A DNA stretch of 64,000 nucleotides from contig JACYXH010000396.1 of NCBI GenBank assembly GCA_026745465.1, positions 1,194,501 to 1,258,500 on the forward strand. The letters run 5' to 3'. This DNA is from Lota lota. Its lineage: Eukaryota; Chordata; Actinopteri; Gadiformes; Lotidae. Each line of letters starts with the position of its first letter. Position 1 is the first letter of the stretch. Positions 41,611 through 63,408 of this stretch are shown piece by piece. The position numbers and the translations under genes were made by a program. The notes under the pieces are model-generated. The model saw nothing but the letters and a program-made list of their open reading frames with translations, did not search any database and was not told the DNA's origin.

Positions 41611-41646
41611 TGTAGGCTACGCCGTCTAGGCTACGCCTTATGGGCT
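41611..41646 (+). repeat. Left inverted terminal repeat of the DIRS1-like element
   Basis: TGTAGGCTACGCCGTCTAGG and the following CTACGCCTTATGGGCT match the reverse complement of 46555-46590 with a single mismatch. A further GTTCTAT match lies just outside on both sides. Confidence 0.9.
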
Positions 41647-41801
41647 TGTCTCGTGCGCGCACTCCCTAACCCTACTGAAAAATTTCAGCAATGCACCAAT
41701 CAACGTGGGCACCGCCCACACTTCCCACGACACCGTGTATATAACGCGACCCCTTTTCGGGCTCCGGTTCCTGCGCCGCCTGTACCACCCTACCTCAAGA
41801 G

Positions 41802-42870
41802 GTGCTCCTCTCGAGGCGCCTGTTTTTTTCCCCGTCGGTGGAGCTTGCTGCCGCCGTCGATATCTTAGACGCCGTGGCAGCACCGGGGGAAGACGAGGAC
41901 TACGACCTCGACGTGGACTCCGCGTCGGGGACTTCCTCACGGCCTTCGGGGGTTTTGCCCCCGGAGAAGCCGCATCGTTTCGCCGACCTGTTTGGCGATA
42001 TCATGGGCGAGGCAGCGGCCATCAAGGGCATCGCCATGCCACCTCCACCGCCCTCCCCAGAACTAGACGACATGCAGGGGGACCATTTTAGGCCTCCTTC
42101 GTCGACCAGACGGCCTACCCTATGCCCTCTGTTCCCACCCGTCCAGCGGTATCTTACCGCGGCGGCTGAGGACCCATCCTCCCTTAAGGCCCCGGTGAAG
42201 GCGTTCACCGATTTCACCAGGGTGGAGGGGTGGTCCGCCACACAGGCGAGGGGAATACCTCGCCTGGAGCCTCCTTTGGCAGCGCTCCTCTGTCCGGGCG
42301 CCGGATGGCGTCCGAACGAGAAGCCGCTGCCCCCCGACCGGCTTCTCAAGCAGCATGCTGCCTTGGGGGACAGATCGTTTGTCTGCGCCTCACAAGCTGC
42401 GGCGGCCGTGAATAACATTGTCCTACTTTCCTCTGCCCTGTCGGCCATGACAGTTGGCAAGGATTCGTTCGGGCAGAGCGACGTGGAGAAGGTCGCTAGA
42501 TTCTCCGGCGCTATCCTCCAGCTTTGCCAGCTGGTGGCGGTTACTGCCGGACATCAGATGGCGTCATCGAGCCATGTGGCTGTCCTTCACCTCTGTTCCT
42601 GACAGAGAAAGGGCGGGCCTTATCCAGGGTCCATTGGCCGCGGACGGGCTTTTTGGACCTCGGTTCGCGGAGGTTCAGTCAGTCCGTGAGAATCGTTCCC
42701 GGTTCGGACCGATTCTCACGGGCTCCTCCTACCAGGCCAGCGGGAGCAGTCGGGCCAGCAGGAAGCGGGGTCGACCACGTCTTCCACGGGCCAAAACGCC
42801 GCCTCCAGCGCCGACGCCAACGCCAACGCCGCCTCCGCAGCAGCGCCAGGCAGTGAAGGGGCAAAAATAA
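41802..42870 (+). pseudogene. DIRS1-like gag, frameshifted
   Basis: The first part (frame open to 42602) includes acidic and proline-rich segments (PPPPPSPELDDMQ) and LLKQHAALGDRSFVCASQAA, NNIVLLSSALSAM. The conserved continuation (MWLSFTSVPDRERAGLIQGP, then LFGPRFAEV) lies in a different frame (to 42870), so a frameshift occurs near 42560-42575. A short basic, proline-rich tail follows. Assignment as DIRS gag rests on position and on the WLS..PD.ER pattern known from fish DIRS elements. No ATG opens the first part, so its true start is unclear. Confidence 0.65.
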
Positions 42871-43372
42871 CGGAGGCTGGCGCCCACGTGGGACCAACCT
42901 ACGTCTTTTTCCCTCCCTAATAAAGATTTGAAAGCCTGTTCGACCGAACGGCAGTACATCTTTAAAGAGCTATACCCTTTAAGCCGACCGCGCCCTGCGC
43001 CTGTCGTGCATTCCTGTCCCCCTCAGCCTCTCCCTCCCTCTCAGCCTAGTGGCTGTGGGGCGGCGGCTAGGCGGTGTAGTATAGCCAGGGGGTCGTCCGC
43101 TTCTATGCGGCGTCCCCGTACGCTTCATGAGCGGGTTGAAGACTCGTCGCACGAGGCCGTCTATGCGGCTTCGTGTTACAGTCTTCCGGACCCCGACTTT
43201 GCCCCCCCAACCTCCGCTCTACAGTCTGATGACTGTGGGGAGACGTCGGAGCTGTTAGCCGTAGGCACGGCGAGCGTGCAAACTGTGAGTTTGCCCTCCG
43301 CAGCGGGTTTCCCGCTCGCAAGGGCCCCCTCCCCTCCCTTTCGAGGTACGCCCCCCTTGGTTCACACGCAGT

Positions 43373-44989
43373 GTGAAGGCGGTAGGGGCCGAGGAATACA
43401 GAGCCTTCCTGGACAGCGTTCCTCAGCTGGATGCTCGCCCTCTCACCGAGCGCCATGCGTGTTGGCGAGAGCGATGTGTTTTACCCACATGGTTGGACAA
43501 CACGTTGAGGTGGGGCCACCCCATACAGTTCAAGCACCGTCCCCCACCCTTTATGGGGGTGGTGGAGACAAGGCTGCAGGATCCAGCCGCGAGCACGGCT
43601 CTGGCAGCGGAGGTGGTCCGTCTCTTGGGGAAGGGGGCTGTCTCTGTCGTTCCCCCCCTCGAGTCACGCCTAGGGTTTTACTCCCGCTACTTCCTGGTTC
43701 CCAAGAAGTCAGGGGAGATGAGACCCATTCTGGATCTTCGCGTCTTCAACAATTTTGTTGCCGCGAGGAAATTCAGAATGCTCACCACCAGAGCGTTGCT
43801 CCGGTGTGTGAGAGAGGGCGACTGGTTCACATCCCTGGATCTCAAGGATGCGTACTTCCACGTCCCCATTCTCCAGGCTCACAGGAAATTTCTCAGCTTC
43901 GCCTTTATGGGCGTGGCGTACGAGTACCAGTGCCTGCCGTTCGGTTACTCTCTGGCCCCACGCACTTTTTCAAAGTGTGTGGAGGCAGCGCTGGGACCGC
44001 TCAGGCGTCAGGGAAAGAGAGTTCTCTTTTACCTCGACGACCTACTGATTCTGAGCGACTCAGAGGAAGCTGCGAGAAGAGACACCATGACGGTGATAAA
44101 TCATCTCTCCTCGTTGGGTTTCGCCATCAACTGTGTAAAGAGCTCCCCGGCTCTTCTCAGAGGGGTTCCCCTATGCAGAGTCACGTCTCACGTGGTGGTC
44201 TTCACGGACGCCCCATTGACGGGTTGGGGAGGAACGTGCCTTTCCCACTCGGTCGGAGGCGAGTGGCCGACGCTCCACACTCCACACATAAATGTGCTGG
44301 AGCTCGCCACGGTGAGGAAAGTGCTTGTACATTTCTCTCACCTGGTGTGCTGCCGCCACGTTCTGATCCGAACGGACAGCGTGTCAGCGGCGGCATACAT
44401 AAACAAACAAGGGGAAGTGCGCTCCGCTGCTCTCCGCCGAGCAGCAGTCGAGCTCTGGCTGTGGGCTCATCAGAACCTGCTCAGCCTGAGAGCCCTGCAT
44501 ATCGCGGGTGCCCTGAACTTTGGGGCGGACCTCATGTCTCGCGGAGGTCCCCACCGAGACGAGTGGCGGTTACATCCCGACATTGTCAGGCTGATCTGGC
44601 AGAGGTTCGGGATGGCTCAGGTGGACCTTTTTGCGTCCAGAGAGAACACCCACTGCAGTCTGTGGTTCTCTCTCAGCCCTCAGGATCTTCCCCCGTTGGG
44701 GGTGGACGCGATGGCGCACGCATCGTGGCCGCGGGAACTCTTATATGCGTTCCCGCCGCTTCAACTAATCCATCCTCTCCTGGAGCGGGTCAGGCAGGAG
44801 GGATTGTCCCTCATTCTAGTGGCCCCGGAGAACCGCTCAGCTCTGTGGTTCCCAGAGCTAGCGGCGCTCTCTTGCACGGAGCCGTGGCCGGTACCGATCA
44901 GACCGGACGCGCTTTCACAGGCTCACGGGACGGTGCACCACCCGCCCGATGTGACGGGTCGGTTGTTGGTTTGGCTTCTGAGAGGTTGA
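43373..44989 (+). CDS. DIRS1-like reverse transcriptase / RNase H, likely internally deleted
   Basis: 538 codons open from 43373 (first codon GTG, so the real start is unknown) to 44989. RT motifs: YFLVPKKSGEMRPILDLR, TSLDLKDAYFHVPI, LPFGYSLAPRTFSKCVEAAL and catalytic FYLDDLLIL. RNase H-like motifs: VVVFTDAPLTGWGG, HINVLELATV, RTDSVSAAAYINKQG and HIAGALNFGADLMSR. Around 44140-44165 the RT thumb passes directly (CVKSSP then ALLRGVPL) into the segment just before RNase H. In other DIRS elements about 100 residues separate these, so I infer an in-frame deletion. The RNase H line reads TDAPLTGWG where TDAS is usual. Confidence 0.85.
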   Translation: MKAVGAEEYRAFLDSVPQLDARPLTERHACWRERCVLPTWLDNTLRWGHPIQFKHRPPPFMGVVETRLQDPAASTALAAEVVRLLGKGAVSVVPPLESRLGFYSRYFLVPKKSGEMRPILDLRVFNNFVAARKFRMLTTRALLRCVREGDWFTSLDLKDAYFHVPILQAHRKFLSFAFMGVAYEYQCLPFGYSLAPRTFSKCVEAALGPLRRQGKRVLFYLDDLLILSDSEEAARRDTMTVINHLSSLGFAINCVKSSPALLRGVPLCRVTSHVVVFTDAPLTGWGGTCLSHSVGGEWPTLHTPHINVLELATVRKVLVHFSHLVCCRHVLIRTDSVSAAAYINKQGEVRSAALRRAAVELWLWAHQNLLSLRALHIAGALNFGADLMSRGGPHRDEWRLHPDIVRLIWQRFGMAQVDLFASRENTHCSLWFSLSPQDLPPLGVDAMAHASWPRELLYAFPPLQLIHPLLERVRQEGLSLILVAPENRSALWFPELAALSCTEPWPVPIRPDALSQAHGTVHHPPDVTGRLLVWLLRG

Positions 44990-45998
44990 TTCTGCAAGGC
45001 AGAGGTCTGCCAGCATCAGTTATCAACACTATTCAGAGTGCTCGCGCGCCTTCCACTTCCTCCCTTTACGCGGCGAAGTGGGGCGCTTTCTCTACATGGT
45101 GTGACCTCAACCACGTTATCCCATCTCTCTGTGAGGTGGGAAGCGTGCTTGGTTTCCTTCAGTGTTTACTGGAGAAAGGTTTGGCTTTCTCACCATCAAA
45201 GTCTATGCGGCAGCCGTTTCGGCTGGCCACGCAGGATATGACGGGAAACCGGTTTTCAGCCACCCACTAGTCAAGAGATTCTGTGTGTGCTCACACCGCG
45301 CTGGGATCTTCCCACCGTGTTGCGGGGTTTATCCAAGGACCCTTTCGAGCCTCTGTCTCAAGCCCCTTTGGACGTCATTTCCTTTAAAACAGCGCTCTTA
45401 TTGGCTTTGGTTTCTGCCAAACGTGCCAGTGAGTTGGCCGCGCTGTCTGTCAGCCCGAGCTGCTTGTTATTGAACGAGGACGGCTCCTTCGCGCTGCTTA
45501 GACCCAATCCTGCGTTCCTCCCCAAGAACATATTCAGTTATTTTCGGTCGAGGGATATTGTGCTTAAGGCTTTTCACCCCCCCGCCTCATACTAGTGAAG
45601 CGGAGGCTGAGTTGCATCTCCTGTGCCCGGCGCGGGCATTGGCTATGTACGTGAAACGATCAGCTGAGTTTCGCTCCACACAACAGTTGTTTGTGTGTTA
45701 TAGCGATGCTGCCAAGGGCCGCGCTCTTTCTAAGCAGCGTCTGTCCCGCTGGATATGTGAGGGTGTCTGCTTAGCCTGCACTCGGCAGGGCTTCACATCA
45801 CCTTTGGGTGTTAGAGCTCACTCTGCACGAGGGATGGCCGCTTTGTCGGCGCTATTCAAGGGCATTTCGGTAGAAGACATTTGCGCGGCTGCGTCGTGGT
45901 CTTCCCCCGATCCTTTTATTCGTTTCTACATGTTAGACATGTCCAGGGGCTCACTCGGCCACTCTGTGTTGGAGTCGGGCTCCCTCTCTACGAACTAG
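44986..45998 (+). pseudogene. DIRS1-like tyrosine recombinase, frameshifted
   Basis: The recombinase that integrates the circular DNA intermediate. The core-binding part (LPASVINTIQSARAPSTSSL, WCDLNHVIP) is read in one frame to about 45195. The next part (KVYAAAVSAGHAG) is in a second frame, and the catalytic start (LLLALVSAKRASELAALSV) in a third (45287-45595). The rest (45558-45998) returns to the second frame with RAHSARGMAA (HxxR box) and FIRFYMLD (nucleophile tyrosine). The R, HxxR and Y residues are all present, but at least three frameshifts separate them, so no functional protein is possible. Confidence 0.8.
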
Positions 45999-46554
45999 AT
46001 ATTGGTTTATTGTTCATCAGAGCTTGTAACGCTCGTGATGTCGCTCAGCTTCTTTCTCTCTCTACTGTCACCTGGTGGTGTTACAGCGTGGGCACTGAGC
46101 TCAGGAGTGACCGGTTATTTTTACTCTGATTACGGTTCGTAACCGGCGTTTTATATCCTGTCCTCTATTATTAAACGTTGCACAACAGGTTTCCTCCTGT
46201 CACCTCTTTGAGCGTAGGTAGGAAGAGCCTTGTTGCTCGTTGCTATTGGTAACTTGGTTTTTCTTCCTAAGCTCCGCCCCTATGGTAGCGGACGTAGGAG
46301 AAGCCTTGTTGCTCTGCATTTCCCCTTTTTCATGTTCATTGAAATAGGGGTTGAGTCAGAGTTACGGACTCACTCTATTCTCTTGATCATCGCTTTGCGT
46401 GTTCTTAAGAGATTTTAGGGTTTCTTATTTAGCTGTTGTGTTTTGCACATCTTCGGCTTTTTGAGTCTGATGTGCCCTGTGACTTAGGTCTTTCTTTTTG
46501 TGACTTGGGTCCAGCAGGAGTACATTTATCGGGCTCCGCTCGCAGCTTCACCTT

Positions 46555-46590
46555 AGCCCATAAGGCGAAGCCTAGACGGCGTAGCCTACA
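46555..46590 (-). repeat. Right inverted terminal repeat of the DIRS1-like element
   Basis: Partner of 41611-41646; one mismatch in about 36 bases. Confidence 0.9.
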
Positions 46591-46678
46591 TGAAATAGAA
46601 CAGCCAGACATAGCCAGTTTGAGTTTGATTGCTGTGTGTTTGAGACAGATGGAATATTGCTCTAAATCATGTTATGAA

Positions 46679-46750
46679 GGGGATGTAGCTCAGTGGAAGA
46701 GTGCATGCTTTGCATATATGAGGCCATGGGTTCAATCCCTAGCATCTTCA
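46679..46750 (+). tRNA. tRNA-Ala(TGC)-like sequence, probably a pseudogene
   Basis: 72 bases with the tRNA-Ala layout: a 7-bp acceptor stem GGGGATG/CATCTTC (two G-U pairs), A box TAGCTCAGTGGAAGAGTG, anticodon loop TTTGCAT (TGC) and B box GGTTCAATCCC. The anticodon stem CATGC/ATATG has one mismatch and a G-U pair, and several conserved positions differ from the vertebrate consensus I recall. It could be a weak gene, a tRNA pseudogene or the head of a SINE; no SINE body is evident. Confidence 0.55.
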
Positions 46751-47228
46751 TGGTTTTGGATTTGTACTAAATGTCACCATTCATGTCCTTGTTAATATGA
46801 CTTTGCTGAATGACTTTGTGTTGAATATGATCACACAACTGAACACAATAAAACATCATGGAGATAATGGTTATGTAGGCTGTATAACGACAGAACTGTA
46901 CTGGACAATGCAGTCCAGCAGTAACCGATTAGAATTGTGTTTGGAAGATTATTTTCACCAGGACAGAATGAATGGATCATCTACAGAAAACCAAAATGAG
47001 AAAAATATAAATCTATACCAAAAAGGAAAATGTAGATGTCACACATGATATCTAGCCTCACACAGCCATAATCCATATTCACTTCCCTTCGCTGGGGCTA
47101 CATGAACTCATAGACAACATGGGACACACAGTCACACACAATGCACAGCCCTATGAAAACAATCTGTTATGCTATATATGCTCCCTTGTATGTCTTTGCT
47201 TATGATCATATGTATTTGTTTGTATTTG

Positions 47229-47300
47229 CATACATTTACATTTAGCAGATGCTTTTATCCAAAGCTACTTACAATAAGTACATTCGTTAGAAGAAAGAAA
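47229..47300 (-). repeat. 3' tail of a fish SINE/L2-type retroposon, minus orientation
   Basis: Contains ACATTTAGCAGATGCTTTTA followed by TCCAAAGCTACTTACAA, the reverse complement of the widespread fish tail 'TTGTAAGT...TTTGGATAAAAGC...TGCTAAATG'. Only the tail is clear. Confidence 0.7.
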
Positions 47301-47903
47301 AGCATAAGTTTGTATATGCAATTGTATTTGTTTGTTTTCATGAACATTATGTTGGTTTCCCAGATATTGACGGAAAGACTAACTGACTAGCTGATACAAG
47401 GGAACATTAATCTTGTTCACACCATGCTGTCGTGCAAATGACATGTAACATAAATGAGTATACAAGTATCACAATAGTGTAGAAGGATGGGAGGAACTCG
47501 GACAGTAGTAAACAGTCGTTTGTTCCACTTGGATCCTGATAGTTGAACCCCCTATACTTTATATATTTATTTATAAAAAAAATGTATGGTTGCATTGAGC
47601 TCAGAAGGTACCTGTGACTTCGGCCTAGACTGAACTTATGATTATTCCTTTACTTTGCAGAACAGAACGTTTTAGTAAATTACTGAATTTACAGCACCCC
47701 TAGTTGAAATAGTCTAAAACCTCCACTGATAATCTGTCTCTATAAAACATAAAAATGATACACTTCCATCACATATCATCGCCAGGCACCTTCAAGACAA
47801 TAAGATGTTTAAACCAGACAAAAGCACACCGATTTAATGAAAGCAATATTAAACAGGATTTATTTGTTCTTATTTTCATATAAAACCATTTCAAGTAAAG
47901 CAA

Positions 47904-48018
<115 letters not shown>

Positions 48019-48921
48019 ATGCGTGTTTACCAGAACTGCTGTGACCTGTCTGGTGGGTTTCAACAGCATGTAGAAATATAGTCCAGCGTGCTAATTAGTT
48101 GGAATGGAAGTAAAAGTTACCTTTTCACATTGTTAGCTAATTCCCAGTCATTTTATTCACCCACTCAACAATGTTTGGCAAATAAAATAAAAAAGTAAAT
48201 TAGTAACATTTAAATTTCATTAACCAAACTTCCTATACATTGCATTATTGGTTAAACTTTCAACCAATAATATATAACAATGTCCCTCCCTTCTTATGGG
48301 CAAACTGAGTTAATGCCAACACACAGCTAGACAGGAACTGGCAGGTGTTAGGCCTGCCCACTTTCTGCATCATCTAATCACAGTAACTAATGCCCCAGCA
48401 TGACAAGCTCGACATAGAGATTTAGGCATCCTCTAGTCTAGATATTGATGCAGGCATCTACTCATGATCGACCATGATGCCATGTAAATAAAAAAATGAT
48501 ATACATTGGAAACTAATGTGGAAGTTTGGGATGAAAACAATTATTACTTAGTTTTTGATTTTGGTTTCCACCAATGACTGAAATCACAATAATCACCATT
48601 AACATAACAAAAACACATTTAGACACAAACAAAGTGATCACACACTTTGTTGGTGCGGCTCTTTCTAACTGATGTTTCTAAGATGTTGTAAGCAAAACAC
48701 TAAAACCAAACTGAAAAATCTTTGGTTGAAAACAAGGGTTATTGCACCTTCTGTTTTCTGATAGGCTCAAATTAGTGCCCAAAGCGTTGCAATCTTTTCA
48801 ATGTTCCTCATTGGACATTTCAAATATTGCTGGTCTTTTCCAATGTTGCAGTGTTTGGTCCAAAGATGGAGAAAGGGAGAGAGAGAGATGAAGACGGATA
48901 GACACGGATAGACAGAGAGTG

Positions 48922-48960
<39 letters not shown>

Positions 48961-49090
48961 GAGACAGAGAGACAGAGAGACAAACACACACAGAAAGGAC
49001 AGGATAGAAGGAGGAGGAGGAGAAGAAAAAGGAGGTAGTGAAATAAGAGGGCAGAGGGACGAGGAAGAAGTGGTCGTAGGTCCTGATATT

Positions 49091-51616
49091 CTACATTATG
49101 AGACAGGAGGTGCGACCGGGAGGCTGCCCCGCCTCCATCTTCTCCACCTCCAGGATCATCCTCCTGAACACCTCCACGGCTGTCTGCACACACAGGAAGC
49201 ACCGGCACAGGAAACAGGAAGTAGTCAACGATTCAGGGTGAGTCAGTCAGGTCTGCTTATATGTATTATGATATAAATGTTGTGTGTATTTACTTGTATG
49301 TACCAACTGTGAAAACGAATTTCCTCTGTGAGCACAATAGGAAATAGTTTTTTAGTTAGTGAGCGATAATTATTTAGTTTGTTACGCATGTTAGTACATT
49401 TTGTACTTTGCTTTAGTCTGTTGCCACCATCACAGAACCGAGAGATGTTTACATATTCCACTTAACAGCAACAAAGGAAATAGAAAGTGAAAGTTGTATG
49501 TACTCATTTGTTATATTCCTAGCATTGCTTGTGAGTTTGTGGGTTTGTGTGTTGGTGTTTAGGGGTGAACATATGAGCGCAGGGTGCGTTCCAGACCTGG
49601 TTCTCCTTGGCGGAGGACTCCAGGAAAGCAGCGTTCCAGGACTCCGCCAGCGCCTTGCCCTCTTCAAAGCTGATCACTCTGCCATGGAAAGACACCAGAG
49701 GACACGATTGAACCAACCACACCCACATATCCAGGTAGCACCGGACGTGGTAGAACAGAGAGAAAGATCTTTGTGTCAGCGATTCAGTGTATTGGAAACT
49801 ATAAAACCATCTCACATTTGGATAACATTTCTCTCCTTCCAATGATTATTCTTTCCCAGAGTCACGCAAATATGTACATGCACAGGTGTGCAAACATGCA
49901 CACGCGCACACCCACACGCACGCACACCCACACCTCCTGTGTTGTTTGTGCTCCTCCTCACATACTGTCCCTCTCCAGAGAGCTTGTTACTACATGGTTC
50001 ATGTTGCTATGATGTGTGTGTGTGTGTGTGTGAGATGTTTTTCTCTCCTGGTGATTGGATCTTACACATGTATTGATCTCGCCTGCAGCTCTGGCCTTGC
50101 ATATAAAGTCATCAGATTCTTCACATAAATACAAAATCCAATCCAAGGCAAAAGCAAAATCGATAATGTTTCCCATAACAGATTTTATGAGGGTGGAGTT
50201 GTGTGTGTGTTTGTTAAGATACAGTTGCTCACCTTTCCATGTGCAAGTCCTTTTTGTTGCCTACTAAAATGATTGGTACTCTGGAAGGACAAAGGGAGAT
50301 GAGGGGGGAGAGAGAGAGAGACAGAGATAGAGAGGTTTTGTTATCGACAGACAGCTAATGATTTATTAAGACTAAGACACATTAGAATTAAGACTAGAGT
50401 GGAAACAGCCAATGTAGGCATATATATGTATGGACCTGTAAATCCCTCTGAGACTGTTAGTTTAATCTCCAAATATAATGTCTAAAAAATACCTAATAAA
50501 ATTGTATCTGGGAATCTTTTGGGAATAACCTTTCCCCTGGAAGAGAAAGGTCAAAGGGATTTGGTTTACTTACTGCAAGTTTCCCACCATGTCCAGAAGC
50601 TTTTCGTGGATCACTCGGACCACTTCAAAACTGAAAAAACACACACAGATCATCGTGTTTACGTTTCACTCGCTCTACTGGACATTCATGAAGCAGGCAA
50701 CATTGACAAAAGTGTTTATAGCACTGGCCAACTACACATTCTCACAGTTCTCTCATAACTAATTCAACTCCAAGATCTTGCTTATCACTGTATTTTCAAT
50801 TTTACTTCATATAACATGAAGATGGATCGTCTTTTCTGGTCTCTTGAGTCGAAGACACACTTCCTGCTGATGTAAGATTATTGTCCATTAAATACATGCT
50901 ATGACAATGTACTACCAATGAGTAAGGCTATTCATCACAAGAGACTAAACACACTTATTATTATTATCATCATTTTTATTAGGTATTCTGATCATTCAGA
51001 GCTGTGCACTGTTACAATAACAGATAATGTGTCAGTTCCTAGGTGGGGGATATATAGAATCTGCCACTCATATGTGTGAGCATCAGCCTCTGATGTAACA
51101 ACGCTCTACTAATAGGAGGTCACTTACTCTCTCCAAGAGCTTGATCTAACGTGGTCTATAACGATGTCAACAACACCACAATCAATTAACAAGCGGCAAG
51201 AAAGAGGGGGATGAACGAGTGGTAGTGGGAGGGAGTGAAAGGGACAAATAGGAGATAGAAAAAGACAGAACCGAATGAAAGAAATGAATAGTGATAGATG
51301 ATAGAAACCAAAAAGAGGAGAGAGCGGACCTTTTGTAGGAGGTGACAGAGTAGAGCAGGATGTATCCGTCCACATCGATAGTGTAACTCTGAGGAAAGAT
51401 GGAGTATTCATCCTGAAAGAAAGAAAGATAGAGAGAGAGGGAAATAAAGAGAAAGAAATAAACAGAAAGGAAGAAAGGAAGATGCATAAACCCATACAAG
51501 AAGAAAGTTATAAGAAAGGGCCTGTAATTGGATGCCGAGTGCTCACCTGACCGGCTGTGTCCACCAGCTGCAGGTGGTACTCCTGACCACTTACTATTAT
51601 AGTTTTAGTAAATGCT

Positions 51617-51651
<35 letters not shown>

Positions 51652-52637
51652 CCATTTCAATATTAACATTGATTGTTGTGTGTGGTATGCAATGTCATAT
51701 CACACAGCTAGAGGGATTTCAAACACCAAAAGCAGATAGCTCTCTCATGGCTGCAGTAACAATAATATGTCATATTATTGTGTTGCTCTTCCTTCTTTTG
51801 CAAGTCTACAGGGTACAGGTAAGGGCCAGTTATTACATATATCATATTGAACGTACTGTTTTCTATAGTGGGATCATACGAGTCCACAAACTGCCCTTCA
51901 ACAAACTGGATGGTAAGGGAAGATTTTCCTGAAGAAACAGAAACACCCACAAAGTTGTATCATGGCTTATGTTCAGAATTCAGTTATGATTATGAACATA
52001 AGTCATAACGATGAAAATCAATTAGTTATTTATGGAGATGCACAATGCATTACCAACTCAAACATTAGCATTAGCATCAGAAAGCATGAAACATTATTAG
52101 TGTGACATGCTTGAAATCAACTGAAGGTTTATAGGTGGTTTTGTTGTACTAGTGACCACGTTGTCCTCTGAGGGCTGCCATAATGTGTTTTGACGTAGTG
52201 ACCGCAACACCAGGACCACTCTGTCCATCGTTCACTCTTGCTAAATCATTCTGCTAGACTAGTCGTGGACGAATCTGTACAACTTCGATAATGAATATAA
52301 CTTTTCTCGGGAACAGATATGGTAGTAGCCTATCACTAGTTTGTTTAGTTTACGTTGAAAACACATTTTTTTTTATATGAATAGGTGAAACTGCCTAACA
52401 TAGACACACCCATGTCAATTCCATGTAGGCCTATTTGAGTTATCGAGTCACGTGGTGCGTTACTATTTTAAACAATGCATACGTCTCACGTTGTGAGAAA
52501 TGCGTCGTATATATAATTCGCTTCGTATTGTTTTCTTAAAGTCGACCTATATACGGCAGTTTAAGGTGCAATAAGAGTCACTTACCCACGGATCTGTAAC
52601 CCAATACGGCGATTTTCCGTGATTTTGGCTGCGGCAT
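49091..52637 (-). CDS. rheb: Rheb small GTPase (mTORC1 activator)
   Basis: Ras-family GTPase on lysosomal/endomembranes that activates mTORC1 when GTP-bound and is switched off by the TSC complex. Eight exons on the minus strand: 52586-52637, 51857-51928, 51547-51614, 51330-51412, 50574-50630, 50233-50280, 49597-49678 and 49091-49183, giving 184 residues, exactly the human length. Seen: P-loop GYRSVGKSSL with the Rheb-typical arginine, effector loop DSYDPTIENTFTK, switch II DTAGQDEYS, guanine-specificity motifs GNKKDL and ESSAKEN, and a C-terminal farnesylation box CLIM. Closer to RHEB than to RHEBL1 (MPQPKSRKIAVLGYRSVGK start; KENQTAVEVFRR). The exon 4 donor AAG/GTCCGC is weak. Head-to-head with eci2; start codons are 868 bp apart. 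Confidence 0.97.
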
Positions 52638-53505
52638 GATCTTTCAAGCATCTAAACACCGGGCCAAGCAGCAGATCTCTCCCCTCAAACCGAATCGACA
52701 TTCATTATTAATGAGTACTCAAAATCTGTTGGTCACGTAAATATATTAAAGTCGCTCCCATAATAGACGTATATTTCAATTGGTCTAAAGACATTCGGGT
52801 TTGCGGGACATGGGCTGATTGGTCCTATCAGATTCATCAGACACCTTTACGCTCCAGCCAATGGATGTGTACAACTCTGGGGCAGTGGGCGGGTCTAATG
52901 CATGTAAACAGAGCTCGGCTTCCTCAGCTGGATGCTAGTACTAGCTAACTGTCAGGCTAAACCTCCTAGCTCTTAATTTGATTTGGCACTGTTGGAAGTT
53001 AAATGGCTGTAGTTGTTCGTAGTTCAACCAACAATCAATGTTGAGCAAATTGTTGTGTTTGAACAGTTTGAACGAAGAACCATCTGGTTGATAAAGGGTT
53101 ATATTTTAAACCTTTATATATTTGATATTTGTATCAAACATCAGCCCCTAATACTTTTAATTTAGGAAATGTTAGTGCTACATGAATAATTTTCCATATA
53201 ATAATATATATTATTTACCCCACGTAAACCCTTGAAAAAAAAGACAAATTGAAATCAGTTGAGAAATGTAAACGTTAAATGCTTCTTATCCCAAAAAACC
53301 GCTGTTCCCCAGTTTACTTGTATTTATTTTCAAGCCAGTCTTGGCCTCTGTCACATAGCGGCGACATTGACGTACAATGGGGGCTGCTGGTAAACAGACC
53401 CCAGCCTGATTTGACACTTAACTCTCAGCTAGTTGGCCGCTAGCCCGTAGCTAACTCTTTCCGGGCACTCAATTGTACTTTGCACTGTCTGAAGCTAACT
53501 GTTAG
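52638..53505. promoter_or_regulatory. Shared upstream region of divergent rheb and eci2
   Basis: Only 868 bp separates the two start codons, so the promoters must overlap or abut. It contains a decayed copy of the eci2 first-exon region (52920-53040). No TATA box is obvious at either side. Shared regulation is inferred from layout only. Confidence 0.5.
52920..53040 (+). repeat. Diverged duplicate of the eci2 promoter/first exon
   Basis: TTTGGCACTGTTGGAAGTTA followed by ATGGCTGTAGTTGTTCGTAG at 53003 mirrors TTTGCACTGTCTGAAGCTAA and ATGGCTACTGTTGCTCGTAG at the real eci2 start (53506). Upstream TCAGCTGGATGCTAG...AGCTAACTG also resembles TCAGCTAGTTGGCCGCTAG...AGCTAACTC. The copy encodes MAVVVRSSTNNQC, then hits a stop. 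Confidence 0.6.

Positions 53506-63408
<9,903 letters not shown>

Larger units (their letters stand above)
41601..46601 (+). mobile_element. DIRS1-like tyrosine-recombinase retrotransposon, decayed
   Basis: About 5 kb with inverted terminal repeats rather than LTRs. It carries gag-like, reverse transcriptase/RNase H and tyrosine recombinase regions in that order, the hallmark of DIRS1-like elements. There is no flanking duplication, as expected for recombinase-mediated insertion. gag and the recombinase are frameshifted, and the RT to RNase H junction seems shortened, so it is inactive. The left boundary may lie up to 60 bases further out, because the AT-rich flank 41540-41600 resembles DIRS ends. 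Confidence 0.88.

Noticed and set aside
42928..45270. 780-codon open frame overlapping the DIRS reverse transcriptase
   Set aside because: It is mostly the out-of-frame shadow of RT/RNase H in GC-rich sequence. Only its last part (after about 44980) is real, being the start of the tyrosine recombinase.
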